Source: Paenibacillus sp. E222
Lineage (GTDB): Bacteria; Bacillota; Bacilli; Paenibacillales; Paenibacillaceae
Direction of reading: 5' to 3'
DNA length: 64,000 nt
NCBI RefSeq assembly: GCF_013401555.1
Contig: NZ_CP058552.1
Location: 4,216,001-4,280,000 of the forward strand
The position numbers were made by a program, and so were the translations under genes. Shown here piece after piece: positions 26,887 to 35,320 of the stretch. The notes under the pieces were generated by a model. It searched no databases, was not told the DNA's origin, and saw only the letters and a list, made by a program, of their open reading frames with translations. Numbering within the stretch: position 1 is the first letter of the stretch; each line of letters opens with the position of its first letter.

Positions 26887-27595
26887 ACAATTATATAAAT
26901 CCTATGATAAGAACGAAGTGCTTAAAGGCATTAACGTAACGATTGGCAAAGGCGAGGTTGTCGTGGTCATCGGTCCGTCCGGATCGGGGAAAAGTACCTT
27001 TTTGCGTTGTCTGAACTTACTGGAGAAACCTACTTCCGGTGAGATTAACTTTGAGGGAGTTTCGATCACTGACCCGAAACACAACATTAATGCAACTCGT
27101 GAAAAAATGGGGATGGTATTCCAGCATTTCAATCTGTTTCCGCACAAAACGGTGCAGCAGAACATTACGATTGCTCCCATTAAAGTGAAGAAACAGCCTG
27201 CACATGAAGCGGAACAAATCTGTGCAGATTTGCTCAAGACGGTGGGCCTCTCTGACAAAAAAGACGCCTATCCAAATCAGCTGTCCGGTGGACAGAAACA
27301 ACGGATAGCTATTGCAAGAGCGCTCGCGATGCAGCCGCATGTCATGCTCTTTGACGAGCCAACGTCTGCACTGGACCCTGAAATGGTGGGTGAAGTCCTG
27401 GATGTTATGAAGCGGCTTGCAGAGGGCGGCATGACCATGGTTATTGTGACGCATGAGATGGGCTTCGCACGCGAAGTGGGTGACCGCATCCTGTTTATGG
27501 ATGGCGGGGTAATTGTAGAAGAAGGAACGCCTGCTGAAGTGTTCGGTGAGCCCAAGCATGCACGTACACGTGACTTCCTTGCTAAAGTGCTCTAA
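26867..27595 (+). CDS. glnQ: Polar amino-acid ABC transporter ATPase (GlnQ type)
   Basis: 242 residues driving import through the upstream fused permease. It shows Walker A GPSGSGKS (36-43), Q-loop [10 protein letters not shown], signature [15 protein letters not shown], Walker [16 protein letters not shown] and H-loop [11 protein letters not shown]; this order is typical of GlnQ/HisP. The GTG at 26867 overlaps the permease gene by 20 bases. A second in-frame GTG at 26873 has better spacing to AAGGAAG and may be the real start. The operon ends at the terminator just downstream. Confidence 0.94.
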   Translation: MQVIDVRQLYKSYDKNEVLKGINVTIGKGEVVVVIGPSGSGKSTFLRCLNLLEKPTSGEINFEGVSITDPKHNINATREKMGMVFQHFNLFPHKTVQQNITIAPIKVKKQPAHEAEQICADLLKTVGLSDKKDAYPNQLSGGQKQRIAIARALAMQPHVMLFDEPTSALDPEMVGEVLDVMKRLAEGGMTMVIVTHEMGFAREVGDRILFMDGGVIVEEGTPAEVFGEPKHARTRDFLAKVL

Positions 27596-27675
27596 TACAT
27601 CCAAGTTATTCAGGATGAAGATCAGGATGAAATTGCAAAATCTATACTTTGGATGAGAATTTCATCCCCTCATAC

Positions 27676-27710
27676 ATCCCTGTCGACGACCCGTCGGCAG
27701 GGATTGTTTT
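27676..27710 (+). terminator. Terminator after glnQ
   Basis: A 12-bp stem with one G-U pair (27676-27687 with 27693-27704), loop GACCC, followed by TTGTTTTG. Confidence 0.9.
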
Positions 27711-27887
27711 GTTATGTAAGGAAACGCACGGATTAACATAAAAAGTAACGTTTCTGTCATCAGCGATATAAGCTCAAATAGACATTTTTTTGAAAAAAAC
27801 CGCTTAGATTCAGCCATGATGTTGAAGTGAATTAGACAGATGGTAACATTTACTACGACTCTTGGTTACAAAATTGTGATATATTTG

Positions 27888-28066
27888 TTCCTGCCGAAAC
27901 TTCCGGAGTTGGGAGTGCGGGGGATGTAACGATGCAGAGTGTGCTTGGGGAAGAATCATTTGCACACGGCTTGGGGTGAATTAGGGCTACATATATTTGA
28001 ATGTAATTGAACCTATAGGGTGGTTTCCTCCATCCGAATCCGACAACTAACTTCGCAGGCATAATG
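27888..28066 (+). promoter_or_regulatory. Cyclic di-AMP riboswitch (ydaO/yuaA class)
   Basis: The region carries the class hallmarks in order: TGCCGAAAC at the 5' stem, GGGGTGAATTAGGGCTAC in the centre, CCGAATCCGACAACTAAC and CGCAGGCA at the 3' stem. Stem P1 joins TGCC at 27892-27895 to GGCA at 28058-28061. Known members sit before cell-wall hydrolase and potassium-transport genes, and this one precedes a LysM/3D cell-wall protein. The last stem ends only a few bases before the AGGGAGG ribosome binding site at about 28067-28073. That leaves no room for a separate terminator, so control may act on translation. A possible promoter is TTGAAG-16-TAACAT at 27822-27849. Confidence 0.88.
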
Positions 28067-28079
28067 AGGGAGGAAGACC

Positions 28080-28736
28080 ATGATTAACAAGAAACGTATA
28101 GCCAAAACAGCAACAGCTTTGCTGACAGCAGCAATGCTCATTCAGGCCGTTCCGGCTCATGCTGATTCAGTTCATGTGGCCAAAGAAGGGGATACCTTCT
28201 ACACCTTATCCAAACAATATGGAGTTGGACTTAACGCTCTGATCAAAGCGAACAATGACATTTCAGCTTACAACATTTATGGTGGTTTGAAAATTACGAT
28301 TCCTGGTAAAACAGTGAACACAGCTTCGGCTGCAGCAGCTAAAACAATCACTACTGCAAGTCTTGACGTTAACGCGGATAGTAAAGTTGTACAAGCCTGG
28401 GGAAAAACGTTTGATTACAGCAAAGCGGTCGACGTAAAAGCAACAGCATACTCCTCGGATGCTTCCGAAAATGGAGGATGGGGTGCTGTGGACTACTTCG
28501 GTAACCCGCTCGAATTGGGCACTATTGCAGTAGACCCAAGCATTATTCCATTGGGAACTAAGGTACTGGTGACAGGTCATACACACCCAGGACTGCCCAA
28601 ACAGGCATTTGTTGCTACCGCTCGTGATGTGGGCAGCGCCATTAAAGGCCATAAGATCGATATCTTTATTCCTGGCAGCAAACAATCCGTGAGCACATTT
28701 GGTATTCAGGATGTTGAACTTTACATTTTGAAATAA
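28080..28736 (+). CDS. Secreted LysM and 3D-domain cell-wall protein
   Basis: 218 residues. The signal peptide is cleaved after about residue 28 (PAHA). One LysM peptidoglycan-binding repeat follows at about 32-75 (HVAKEGDTFYTLSKQYGV). An Ala/Thr linker leads to a 3D domain at about 135-218, with its conserved acidic residues in IAVDPSIIPLGTKV, TARDVGSAI and HKIDIFIPG. The 3D fold is shared with MltA/YocH-type peptidoglycan lytic enzymes. It should cleave or remodel the wall outside the cell. The c-di-AMP riboswitch directly upstream links it to turgor and wall homeostasis. The ATG follows AGGGAGG. Confidence 0.93.
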   Translation: MINKKRIAKTATALLTAAMLIQAVPAHADSVHVAKEGDTFYTLSKQYGVGLNALIKANNDISAYNIYGGLKITIPGKTVNTASAAAAKTITTASLDVNADSKVVQAWGKTFDYSKAVDVKATAYSSDASENGGWGAVDYFGNPLELGTIAVDPSIIPLGTKVLVTGHTHPGLPKQAFVATARDVGSAIKGHKIDIFIPGSKQSVSTFGIQDVELYILK

Positions 28737-28796
28737 AAATCAAAGCGTAGCTGCACATCATCATATGTGATTCCAACTAAATCTAAATTAAACAGT

Positions 28797-28844
28797 AAAG
28801 GGTGTCCCTTAATCACGAGAATGTGATTGAAGGGCACCCTTTTG
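28797..28844. terminator. Bidirectional terminator between 3D protein and deacetylase
   Basis: Long interrupted stem: AAAGGGTG/CACCCTTT, CCCTT/AAGGG and AATCAC/GTGATT, with loop GAGAAT, between convergent genes and followed by TTTT. Confidence 0.85.
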
Positions 28845-28870
28845 AATATCCGACTTCTGGATTCTTTGAC

Positions 28871-29659
28871 CTATTTGCCCTTTGGCAGTTCCAGCATTTC
28901 GTCCAAAGTCACCAGCTCGTACCCGCGGTTACGCAATTCCTCGATAACTTCAGGCAACGCCTCGATGGAACCACTCAGCTTCGATCCGACACCGCCTCCT
29001 GCATGCTGAAGAACAATGGAACCCGGTTTGACGGCGGACAGGATGTTTTTTTTGACTTCCTCTTTGGAGAGGCCCTTCCAGTCCAGGGAATCGACATTCC
29101 AGTTCACAATGCTGTAATGCTGTTTGGCTGCCCATTGCAGCTGCTGTTCGTTAATGTCGCCATAAGGTGGACGTATCATTTTGGGTGTGTACCCCACCAG
29201 ATCCCGAATAATATCCCCGGTATGTAAGATTTGTTTGCGAAATGCATTCATGGTCAGCTTACTGAACTCCGGGTGATTGTAGCTGTGATTGCCAACAATA
29301 TGCCCTTCCTTCACCATGCGTTTCACTAAATCCGGATGTTTCTCGGCGCGATGTCCCACAATGAAAAACGTAGCCCGCACCTTGTATTTCTTTAGAATAT
29401 CCAACACCTTCGGGGTGAACCGTGGATCAGGTACGTCATCGAAAGTCAGCGCGACCTTTTTTGTCGAAGGGCCATTCGTTTTGAATGTATCCGCATATTT
29501 CTGTCTGAGCTGTCCCAGCGTCAGCTGCTCCTCTTCGGAAGAATTAGACTTCGAAGCAGGTTCGGTTTGCGGGCTTGAAGAAGCCCATAACTGAGCAGGA
29601 GCGTAACTTCCTCCCAGAAGAATGACCATGATGGATAACATGATGAGGCGTATACGCAT
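28871..29659 (-). CDS. Secreted polysaccharide deacetylase (NodB family, CE4)
   Basis: 262 residues. An N-terminal signal peptide or anchor (MRIRLIMLSIMVILLGG) precedes a Ser/Glu-rich spacer and a NodB domain. The metal triad is seen in ALTFDD (two Asp) and HSYNHPEF (two His); RPPYGD, NVDSLDWKG and LQHAGGG complete motifs 3-5. It removes N- or O-acetyl groups from peptidoglycan or a related glycan outside the membrane. I start at the ATG at 29659 behind AAGGAGG; the longer frame adds 22 residues before the signal peptide. It is transcribed alone. Confidence 0.92.
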   Translation of the reverse strand: MRIRLIMLSIMVILLGGSYAPAQLWASSSPQTEPASKSNSSEEEQLTLGQLRQKYADTFKTNGPSTKKVALTFDDVPDPRFTPKVLDILKKYKVRATFFIVGHRAEKHPDLVKRMVKEGHIVGNHSYNHPEFSKLTMNAFRKQILHTGDIIRDLVGYTPKMIRPPYGDINEQQLQWAAKQHYSIVNWNVDSLDWKGLSKEEVKKNILSAVKPGSIVLQHAGGGVGSKLSGSIEALPEVIEELRNRGYELVTLDEMLELPKGK

Positions 29660-29806
29660 GTTAGTGCCTCCTTTTCCCAAATTGCGCTCTCTTTGGTATG
29701 CCCGGGGCCATCCGTATTTATGCATGTTGTGAGATGTTTCATTGCTGATTCAGAAAATCAAAGCCATAATTCCACCATATATATAGAAAAGGACAGGTGG
29801 AGCAGG

Positions 29807-30151
29807 ATGAATACATACGACTTAAATTCCGTTCGGTTACAGGTGATCGAAGCAGGAGAAGATAAGGTTTTTATAGTAACAGGAGGCAGATCACACATTG
29901 GAGCAGTAGCGACTTTTTATCCAGATCGTGAACGGGTGAGTGGAGCTACGGTGCATATTCCAGGACATAAAGAACAAGAACTGTGTGAAAGACTGGCACG
30001 TAAGGCTGCCCTGCATTTAAAGGTAACCGTCACTGTGATTATGGGGATTCACTTTGACGCCATTACGCGGATGCAGATTGATGAGATTGTGCAGACTGCA
30101 GAGAAGCTGCTTGATGAGGAGCTGTGCCAAACGGGTCGACTAATTCAATAG
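29807..30151 (+). CDS. Small LpdD-like (proteasome-assembly-chaperone-fold) protein
   Basis: 114 residues from the ATG at 29807, which follows AGGTGGAGCAGG; the longer frame starting at 29693 has no site. The pattern VTGGRSHIGAVATFYPD, HIPGHKEQELCERLARKAA and MGIHFDAITRMQIDEIV resembles small proteins related to the gallate decarboxylase subunit LpdD, proposed prenyl-flavin chaperones. I am moderately sure of the family and not of the role. No UbiD or UbiX gene is nearby. It stands alone between the deacetylase and the pspA cluster. Confidence 0.5.
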   Translation: MNTYDLNSVRLQVIEAGEDKVFIVTGGRSHIGAVATFYPDRERVSGATVHIPGHKEQELCERLARKAALHLKVTVTVIMGIHFDAITRMQIDEIVQTAEKLLDEELCQTGRLIQ

Positions 30152-30280
30152 TTCGATGTAAGCAAAATAGGCTAAAATCGTTTTTTATGATTTTTTTTGT
30201 TAAAATTGAAACGAGTAGAACATTGCCACGTATGTATGATTATATACAAGGATGAACTATCGACTAGGAGGAATACCATA

Positions 30281-30952
30281 ATGTCCATTTTCAAACGATT
30301 ACGCGATTTAACCATGTCTAACATTAACTCTATTATTGACAAGGCAGAAGATCCGATCAAGATGACGGATCAATATATCCGGGATATGCAGGAAGATCTT
30401 GAAGATGCGGAGAAAGCTGTTGCTGCACAGATTGCCATTGAGAAGAAATTCAAGCAGCTGTTCGAAGAACAAGAAGCTCTCGTGAAGAAACGTGAGGAAC
30501 AAGCACATACAGCAGCACGTGCACAGAATATGGATTTGGCCCGTCGGGCACTGGAAGAGAAAAAAGTCGCTGAAGAGAAGATGGCCGAATACAAAACAAG
30601 CTATGATCAAAACAAGGCTTCTGCCGATAACCTTCGTGGCAAGCTGGACGAAATGCGCAAACAATTGACTCAAATGAAAAATAAACGCGAAACATTGGTT
30701 GCACGCTACAACGCGGCAAAAGCTCAAACCGAAATCAACAAGGCGCTGAACGGATTTAGCTCCGATACTGCAAGTGCCGGCATGAAGCGTATGGAAGAAA
30801 AAATGATGCAGATGGAAGCTCAGGCTGAAGCCAGCAATGAGATGTCGTCCAAAGGTAAATCGCTGGACGATGAGTTCGAGAAGCTGGGTAAGGATCAGGC
30901 TGTTGAGGATGAACTGGCAGCATTGATGAAGCAATACGAAAATAAGAACTAA
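30281..30952 (+). CDS. pspA: PspA/IM30-family membrane-stress protein
   Basis: 223 residues, almost entirely alpha-helical coiled coil, as in PspA, Vipp1 and LiaH. It has the typical N-terminal amphipathic helix (MSIFKRLRDLTMSNINSI) followed by EDPIKMTDQYIRDMQEDL. Such proteins assemble into large oligomers on the inner membrane face and stabilise damaged membranes (ESCRT-III relatives). The start at 30281 follows TAGGAGG; the longer frame is rejected. It heads a cluster with DUF350, DUF4178 and DUF4247 genes, an arrangement reminiscent of the yjfIJKL genes of enterobacteria. Confidence 0.92.
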   Translation: MSIFKRLRDLTMSNINSIIDKAEDPIKMTDQYIRDMQEDLEDAEKAVAAQIAIEKKFKQLFEEQEALVKKREEQAHTAARAQNMDLARRALEEKKVAEEKMAEYKTSYDQNKASADNLRGKLDEMRKQLTQMKNKRETLVARYNAAKAQTEINKALNGFSSDTASAGMKRMEEKMMQMEAQAEASNEMSSKGKSLDDEFEKLGKDQAVEDELAALMKQYENKN

Positions 30953-30976
30953 ACCTTGTAAGCAAGCAGGGGCACC

Positions 30977-31012
30977 AGCGGAGGAGAGACCAGCGTTTCT
31001 CCTTCGCTTTTA
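30977..31012 (+). terminator. Hairpin (attenuator-like) between pspA and DUF350 gene
   Basis: An 11-bp stem with one G-U pair (30977-30987 with 30998-31008) followed by only TTTTA. It may lower read-through so that PspA is made in excess over the downstream proteins. Confidence 0.55.
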
Positions 31013-31047
31013 ATTGCGGTTCATGTTGAAATGTGGGGGCTATGTAA

Positions 31048-31449
31048 ATGGATTTGAACATTTTGGCAATGCTGGTCTGGACGTTATCGGGTTCGGTTTT
31101 GCTGTTTGTCTTGATGTATGTGGATTCTTTGTTCACGAAGTATAAGGATTTTGCCGAAGTGAAGGCCGGCAATATGGCCGTTACGACACGTATGGTTATG
31201 AAGCTGTTTGCTCAGGGATACGTACTCGCCACCTCCATTTCGACAGCGGGTCATCTTGGAGAAGCGTTGCTTGTATCCGTTGTTTCCTTTGTCATTTTGC
31301 TGATTCTGGAGAGTGTGGTTCACTTTATGATTCGGAGATGGGCCAACCTGGATCTGGATACGGGAATACAGCAGGGCAAGACAGGTTACGGTTTGTTCTC
31401 GGGTGCCCTACATATCGTGGGCGCATTAATTATTGCAGCTTGTTTATAA
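31048..31449 (+). CDS. DUF350 (YjfL-type) membrane protein
   Basis: 133 residues with four predicted membrane spans (about 5-27, 48-68, 73-95 and 112-132), matching the DUF350 family. A conserved-looking loop KAGNMAVTTRMVMKLFAQGYVLATSIS lies between spans 1 and 2. Function is unknown; in other bacteria members sit beside PspA homologues and DUF4178 proteins, as here. The ribosome binding site is weak (GTGGGGGC). Confidence 0.82.
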   Translation: MDLNILAMLVWTLSGSVLLFVLMYVDSLFTKYKDFAEVKAGNMAVTTRMVMKLFAQGYVLATSISTAGHLGEALLVSVVSFVILLILESVVHFMIRRWANLDLDTGIQQGKTGYGLFSGALHIVGALIIAACL

Positions 31450-31466
31450 GATAAAGAACAGGAGTA

Positions 31467-31979
31467 ATGGGCATGAGTGTGTGGAAACGGATTAAAGGGA
31501 TAATAGCCAAACCTGAACCGCCTAAGGCAGAGAAAACTATGCTTCAGCTGGCACCTGGTGATATCTGTGAGGTTTCGCTGGTCACCTATGAAGTTGTTGG
31601 GCGGGTACATCATCGAGCACGGAATGCGGCTGTCCTCACGTTGCAGGATGGTACGGCAATCCGACATTTGCATATTGAAGAACGGGAAATGACCCGGTAT
31701 GCCCTCTATACACCCATTGATGGACGTCTCGATGCACCGGATGAGGTGCCTACATTGCTGGATCTGGATGGACGTGCGTATCATCTGGAGGAAGAATACG
31801 GAGGAATGGTAACCACTGCAGGCAGGACACCCTATGGTCAGGCGGGGGAACAATTAGTATGGCAATATCAGTCTGATGATAACATGCTTTTGCGTGTGGA
31901 GTGGCAAGACAGAAGATTTACACTGTATGAGGGTGAGTCCATTCTTCCTGCGGATATCAAAGTGATTCGTTCGAGCTAG
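31467..31979 (+). CDS. DUF4178 domain protein
   Basis: 170 residues, soluble, no signal peptide. Beta-rich DUF4178-type pattern: LQLAPGDICEVSLVTYEVVGRV, WQYQSDDNMLLRVEWQDRRFTLYEGE. Function unknown. It begins 17 bases after the DUF350 gene; ATG at 31467, or ATG at 31473 with better spacing to CAGGAG. The family recurs in PspA/DUF350 clusters, which points to a membrane-stress partner role. Confidence 0.75.
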   Translation: MGMSVWKRIKGIIAKPEPPKAEKTMLQLAPGDICEVSLVTYEVVGRVHHRARNAAVLTLQDGTAIRHLHIEEREMTRYALYTPIDGRLDAPDEVPTLLDLDGRAYHLEEEYGGMVTTAGRTPYGQAGEQLVWQYQSDDNMLLRVEWQDRRFTLYEGESILPADIKVIRSS

Positions 31980-31990
31980 GAGAGGTTCCA

Positions 31991-32737
31991 ATGAAAAAGC
32001 GCTTGGCACATGGATTAAAATTAATGCTGGTCCTCAGCCTTGTGATGTCGCTGCTGTCCGCGTGCGGAGCACCTTCCGTTCAGGACACATATCCGCTTGA
32101 ATCGGTCAGCGGCAGTGGTAACACGACATCCTATGTGTACCGAGCTGCCGAACGTACCGTTCCAGAGGTCGCTCAGGAATTATCTGAACAGCGGAAGCCG
32201 GATCAGATCTCGGCGGAAAATACAGAGCGGATGTTCCTGGTGTATCAGGACCAGTATTATCATTTGCAGCAAGACCCGAATAAAGTGGAAGACACCTTGG
32301 TTGAGGTGGATTCCAAGGAATATGTTCGGCAGAATTATGATTCGTCCTTTTTGCAAGGCTACTTAACCGCAACATTAATCGGTAATTTGTTTGATTCGTT
32401 CGGGGGTAGAGGGTCCGGTACGTATCGGGGTTATACGAACAAGGACACGTACAAGCCAAGAGAAGGCTCCTATCGGACACCGACGAGCAGCGATAAAAAG
32501 GTGGCTCCACCGATTACCGTTGACCGAAAAGGGTCAATTACCCGGCGTGGCAGCGATAAGGATTCGAGCGTAGGGTCCGGTGGAGGATTATTCAGCCGAA
32601 ATAAGGAACAAAGCAAAGGCACAATTGATCGTAATAAGAGCAGTGGCGGCCTTGGAGGATTGTTTGATTCACCGAAGAGCTCTTATAAAAAGCCCAAAAC
32701 GAGGGTTGGCGGTGGCCGAATCATGAGGCGTAGGTAG
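31991..32737 (+). CDS. DUF4247 lipoprotein
   Basis: 248 residues with a signal peptide ending in lipobox LSAC (Cys25). The central part (about 30-130) fits DUF4247 (YRAAERTVPEVAQELSEQ, MFLVYQDQYYHLQQDP). The C-terminal 110 residues are low-complexity, rich in Gly, Ser, Arg and Lys (GGRGSGTYRGYTNKDTY; RRGSDKDSSVGSGGG), ending in GGGRIMRRR. This basic tail outside the membrane could bind anionic wall polymers or lipids. Last gene of the pspA cluster, 11 bases after DUF4178, with an AGGAGAGG site. Confidence 0.75.
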   Translation: MKKRLAHGLKLMLVLSLVMSLLSACGAPSVQDTYPLESVSGSGNTTSYVYRAAERTVPEVAQELSEQRKPDQISAENTERMFLVYQDQYYHLQQDPNKVEDTLVEVDSKEYVRQNYDSSFLQGYLTATLIGNLFDSFGGRGSGTYRGYTNKDTYKPREGSYRTPTSSDKKVAPPITVDRKGSITRRGSDKDSSVGSGGGLFSRNKEQSKGTIDRNKSSGGLGGLFDSPKSSYKKPKTRVGGGRIMRRR

Positions 32738-32779
32738 CACTTCTCATGAAAGGGACCCGCAATATTAAATCATTCGCAG

Positions 32780-32848
32780 AAGAACAGTGAAAAGGTAAGG
32801 TGGAGCGAGCTATGCCACTGAACATGACCTTGGACGCTGTTCTTTTTG
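32780..32848. terminator. Terminator region between DUF4247 and HNH genes
   Basis: AAGAACAG (32780-32787) pairs with CTGTTCTT (32837-32844) around an inner AAGGT/ACCTT pairing, then a T-rich run. Convergent genes flank it. Confidence 0.65.
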
Positions 32849-32850
32849 TT

Positions 32851-33141
32851 TTACGATTTGCGGACATGATGAGACTTTCGAACACGAGGAATGGTTGTGG
32901 CAGGTTGTTTGCGAATCCAGCGGATATAAGGAGCGATGCGCTCATCTTGCCTTAGTGCCTGTATTCCAGTTAAACCTAAGGTCATAATATCACGATTGGT
33001 ATATAGGGAATGAATTTGTTTGTGGCAAGAGATACAAAGATCGGCAGTAGGCATGTGCGTTCCGCCCATTTCTTTTGGTGTCAGGTGATGGACGGTTGTC
33101 TCGACAGGCTCCCTTCCACATAATTCGCATCGTTGGTTCAC
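32851..33141 (-). CDS. Small HNH endonuclease-like protein
   Basis: 96 residues with a zinc-ribbon HNH core: CELCGR near the start, TVHHLTPKE (the first HNH His), then DLCISCHKQIHSLY. This is the stand-alone HNH type found in many Bacillota, of unknown target; it is not part of an intron, intein or recognisable restriction system here. GTG start behind AAGGAG. The basic C-terminus (RKSHHVRKS) fits DNA binding. Confidence 0.82.
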   Translation of the reverse strand: MNQRCELCGREPVETTVHHLTPKEMGGTHMPTADLCISCHKQIHSLYTNRDIMTLGLTGIQALRQDERIAPYIRWIRKQPATTIPRVRKSHHVRKS

Positions 33142-33286
33142 ATACGTCAGCTCCTTTTCTCTTACATATTATGGTCTGTCCATTCGTCTTTCATGTGAAT
33201 GGGTTGTTGGAGAGTACTTGTCATGACCTGGCTTTCGGGCTACACTTTTTAAGATGAACAAATGACCCAGGGAGGTTCTATCGCCA

Positions 33287-34582
33287 TTGAAAATAAATTC
33301 ACATTCAACGGATATGACGACTTCGAAATTTATCCGTAAAGCTATACAAGTACCGGATGCGCAGGCGAAAGTTGCTGCTCATGTCAGTTCGGGTTCAATA
33401 GAAAAGGTAACACTTGAGCAAGCACATGGTCGAACGCTTGCTGAGACAATTCATGCTCCCCATCCTTACCCATTCTTTCGTCGTTCCGGAATGGATGGAT
33501 TTGCGATTCTAAGTTCGGATACGATTGAAGCATCCAGCGAGCAGCAGATTTGGTTCCGTATCATTGATGAAATTCCATGCGGGTATATATCGGATCTTAC
33601 GATTACATCGGGTACAGCTGCTCGGATCATGACAGGAGCTCAGGTACCGGAAGGTGCAGATGCTGTTGTTATGATGGAGATGACTGAAAGTAAAGAAGAG
33701 CATGGGGAACAATGGATTGGCCTGAAGCGCCATATTCAGCCGGAAGCCAACATTACGCCGATTGGATTGGAGGTATATGAGGGGCAATTGCTGCTTGAAG
33801 CAGGAACGATTATTCAGGCAGGTGAACAATCCGTGCTGGCGACATTCGGCGTAGGTCAAGTGCCTGTATACAAACGCCCCAAGGTAGCCATTTTTGCAAC
33901 AGGTTCAGAATTATTGGAAGTGGACGAGCCGCTGCAACCCGGGCGTATTCGGAACAGTAACAGCTATATGCTTCGTTCTCTGGTCGTTGAAGCGGGGGGC
34001 GAGCCGGTTATGTATGGTTCGATTGCTGATGACGTAGATACTGCACGTACGAAGCTTGCAGAAGCGCTTGAACATAATGATATGGTGGTCACAACAGGTG
34101 GGGTATCGGTTGGAGATTATGATATTATGGGGGATTTGGTTCGGGAAGGGAATATGGAGATGCTGTTTAATAAAGTGACCATGCGTCCCGGCAGTGTTAC
34201 GACGGCTGCTGTGATTAATGACAAGCTGCTCTTTGCGCTTTCGGGCAATCCGGGAGCTTGTTTTGTTGGCTTTGAGTTATTTGTTCGGCCAACGATCCGT
34301 ATGATTCAGGCCGATGCTCATCCATATTTGGAAGAATGGACAGCCATTTTGGATGATGACTATACCAAGGTGAACAATTTTACGCGATTTGTACGCGGAC
34401 GGACTGAGATACGTAACGGAATGGTGTATGCTAAACCTTCTGCCGCGCGTGTGGATGAATCCAGTGTCATGATTACCATTAAAGACAGCGATTGCCTGAT
34501 CGTTGTTCCGCCCGAGAAAAAAGGCATTCCTGCTGGTGAACAGGTTCGAATTCTCAGACTTCCTACGGGTCATGTCAGGTAG
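33287..34582 (+). CDS. moeA: Molybdopterin molybdenumtransferase MoeA
   Basis: Inserts molybdate into adenylated molybdopterin, the last common step of Moco synthesis. The 431 residues have the MoeA domain order. RRSGMDGFAI and IMTGAQVPEGADAVVMME lie in the first half; the MPT-binding domain has VAIFATGSEL, GRIRNSNSYML, VTTGGVSVGDYD and ALSGNPGACFVGF. The TTG start at 33287 lies behind AGGGAGG with an 11-base gap. MobB follows after 7 bases. No other moa, moeB or molybdoenzyme genes are in the window. Confidence 0.95.
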   Translation: MKINSHSTDMTTSKFIRKAIQVPDAQAKVAAHVSSGSIEKVTLEQAHGRTLAETIHAPHPYPFFRRSGMDGFAILSSDTIEASSEQQIWFRIIDEIPCGYISDLTITSGTAARIMTGAQVPEGADAVVMMEMTESKEEHGEQWIGLKRHIQPEANITPIGLEVYEGQLLLEAGTIIQAGEQSVLATFGVGQVPVYKRPKVAIFATGSELLEVDEPLQPGRIRNSNSYMLRSLVVEAGGEPVMYGSIADDVDTARTKLAEALEHNDMVVTTGGVSVGDYDIMGDLVREGNMEMLFNKVTMRPGSVTTAAVINDKLLFALSGNPGACFVGFELFVRPTIRMIQADAHPYLEEWTAILDDDYTKVNNFTRFVRGRTEIRNGMVYAKPSAARVDESSVMITIKDSDCLIVVPPEKKGIPAGEQVRILRLPTGHVR

Positions 34583-34589
34583 GTCATAC

Positions 34590-35135
34590 ATGGCTGAAAC
34601 AAGCATCACTTCACCACATATCATGCAGATTGTTGGATATAAAAACACAGGCAAAAGCACTTTAATTGCTGCGCTTACCAGGTCCCTTACCTTTGCTGGA
34701 CGAAAAGTGGCTGTAATTAAACATGATGGACATGATCATTTTGAGATGGATCACGAAGGAACCGATTCCTACAGCTTTGCTCAGGCAGGGGCTGATGCAG
34801 TCGTTGTTTTGTCAGAGAAACGTACCGCACTCATTGAAAGACAAGCAACGTCGTTGGAAGACATGATAAACTATCTGTCAAGGTATGACTGGATTCTAAT
34901 TGAGGGATACAAACAAGCTCCTTACCCCAAATTGGTCATGGTCCGTGAAGAGAAAGATCTCTCTCTAATGGAGACGTTACAGGATGCAGTCGGGATTGTT
35001 TCATGGCTGACGGATGACAAGAGGGAATGTGTGGAGAAAAGTGGGGATCTCGTTTGGCATTCTGTTCATGAGGCAGAGGATATAGCAAGATGGCTGGTTT
35101 CGCTTGAATGTCATGAAGAGAAAAGAAGATTATGA
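34590..35135 (+). CDS. mobB: Molybdopterin-guanine dinucleotide biosynthesis protein MobB
   Basis: 181 residues, P-loop GTP-binding protein assisting formation of the dinucleotide form of Moco. GYKNTGKST near residue 17-25 is Walker A, followed by VAVIKHDGHDHFEMDHEGTDS, and DWILIEGYKQAPYPKL holds the second nucleotide-binding segment. I start at the ATG at 34590, 7 bases after the moeA stop and behind GGTAGG; the longer frame overlaps moeA by 80 bases without a site. Its presence implies a bis-MGD or similar molybdoenzyme elsewhere in the genome. Confidence 0.92.
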   Translation: MAETSITSPHIMQIVGYKNTGKSTLIAALTRSLTFAGRKVAVIKHDGHDHFEMDHEGTDSYSFAQAGADAVVVLSEKRTALIERQATSLEDMINYLSRYDWILIEGYKQAPYPKLVMVREEKDLSLMETLQDAVGIVSWLTDDKRECVEKSGDLVWHSVHEAEDIARWLVSLECHEEKRRL

Positions 35136-35220
35136 CGAAATAATTATTATGTAAACTGAATGGCATGAAATGTAAGGAAAAGAGTATGTTTTCATTAATT
35201 TTGTGAATGAATTAAAATGG

Positions 35221-35267
35221 AAAAAGCGATCCTTGCAGGACATTTTCCTGAAAGAATCGCTTTTTTT
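35221..35267 (+). terminator. Terminator after mobB
   Basis: AAAAAGCGAT (35221-35230) pairs with ATCGCTTTTT (35256-35265) around an inner CAGGA/TCCTG hairpin, followed by TT. Confidence 0.9.
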
Positions 35268-35320
35268 AAGTTACCATGTAATGGATCTAATGAATCGGCA
35301 TGCTGAGCAGCATAAATAGG

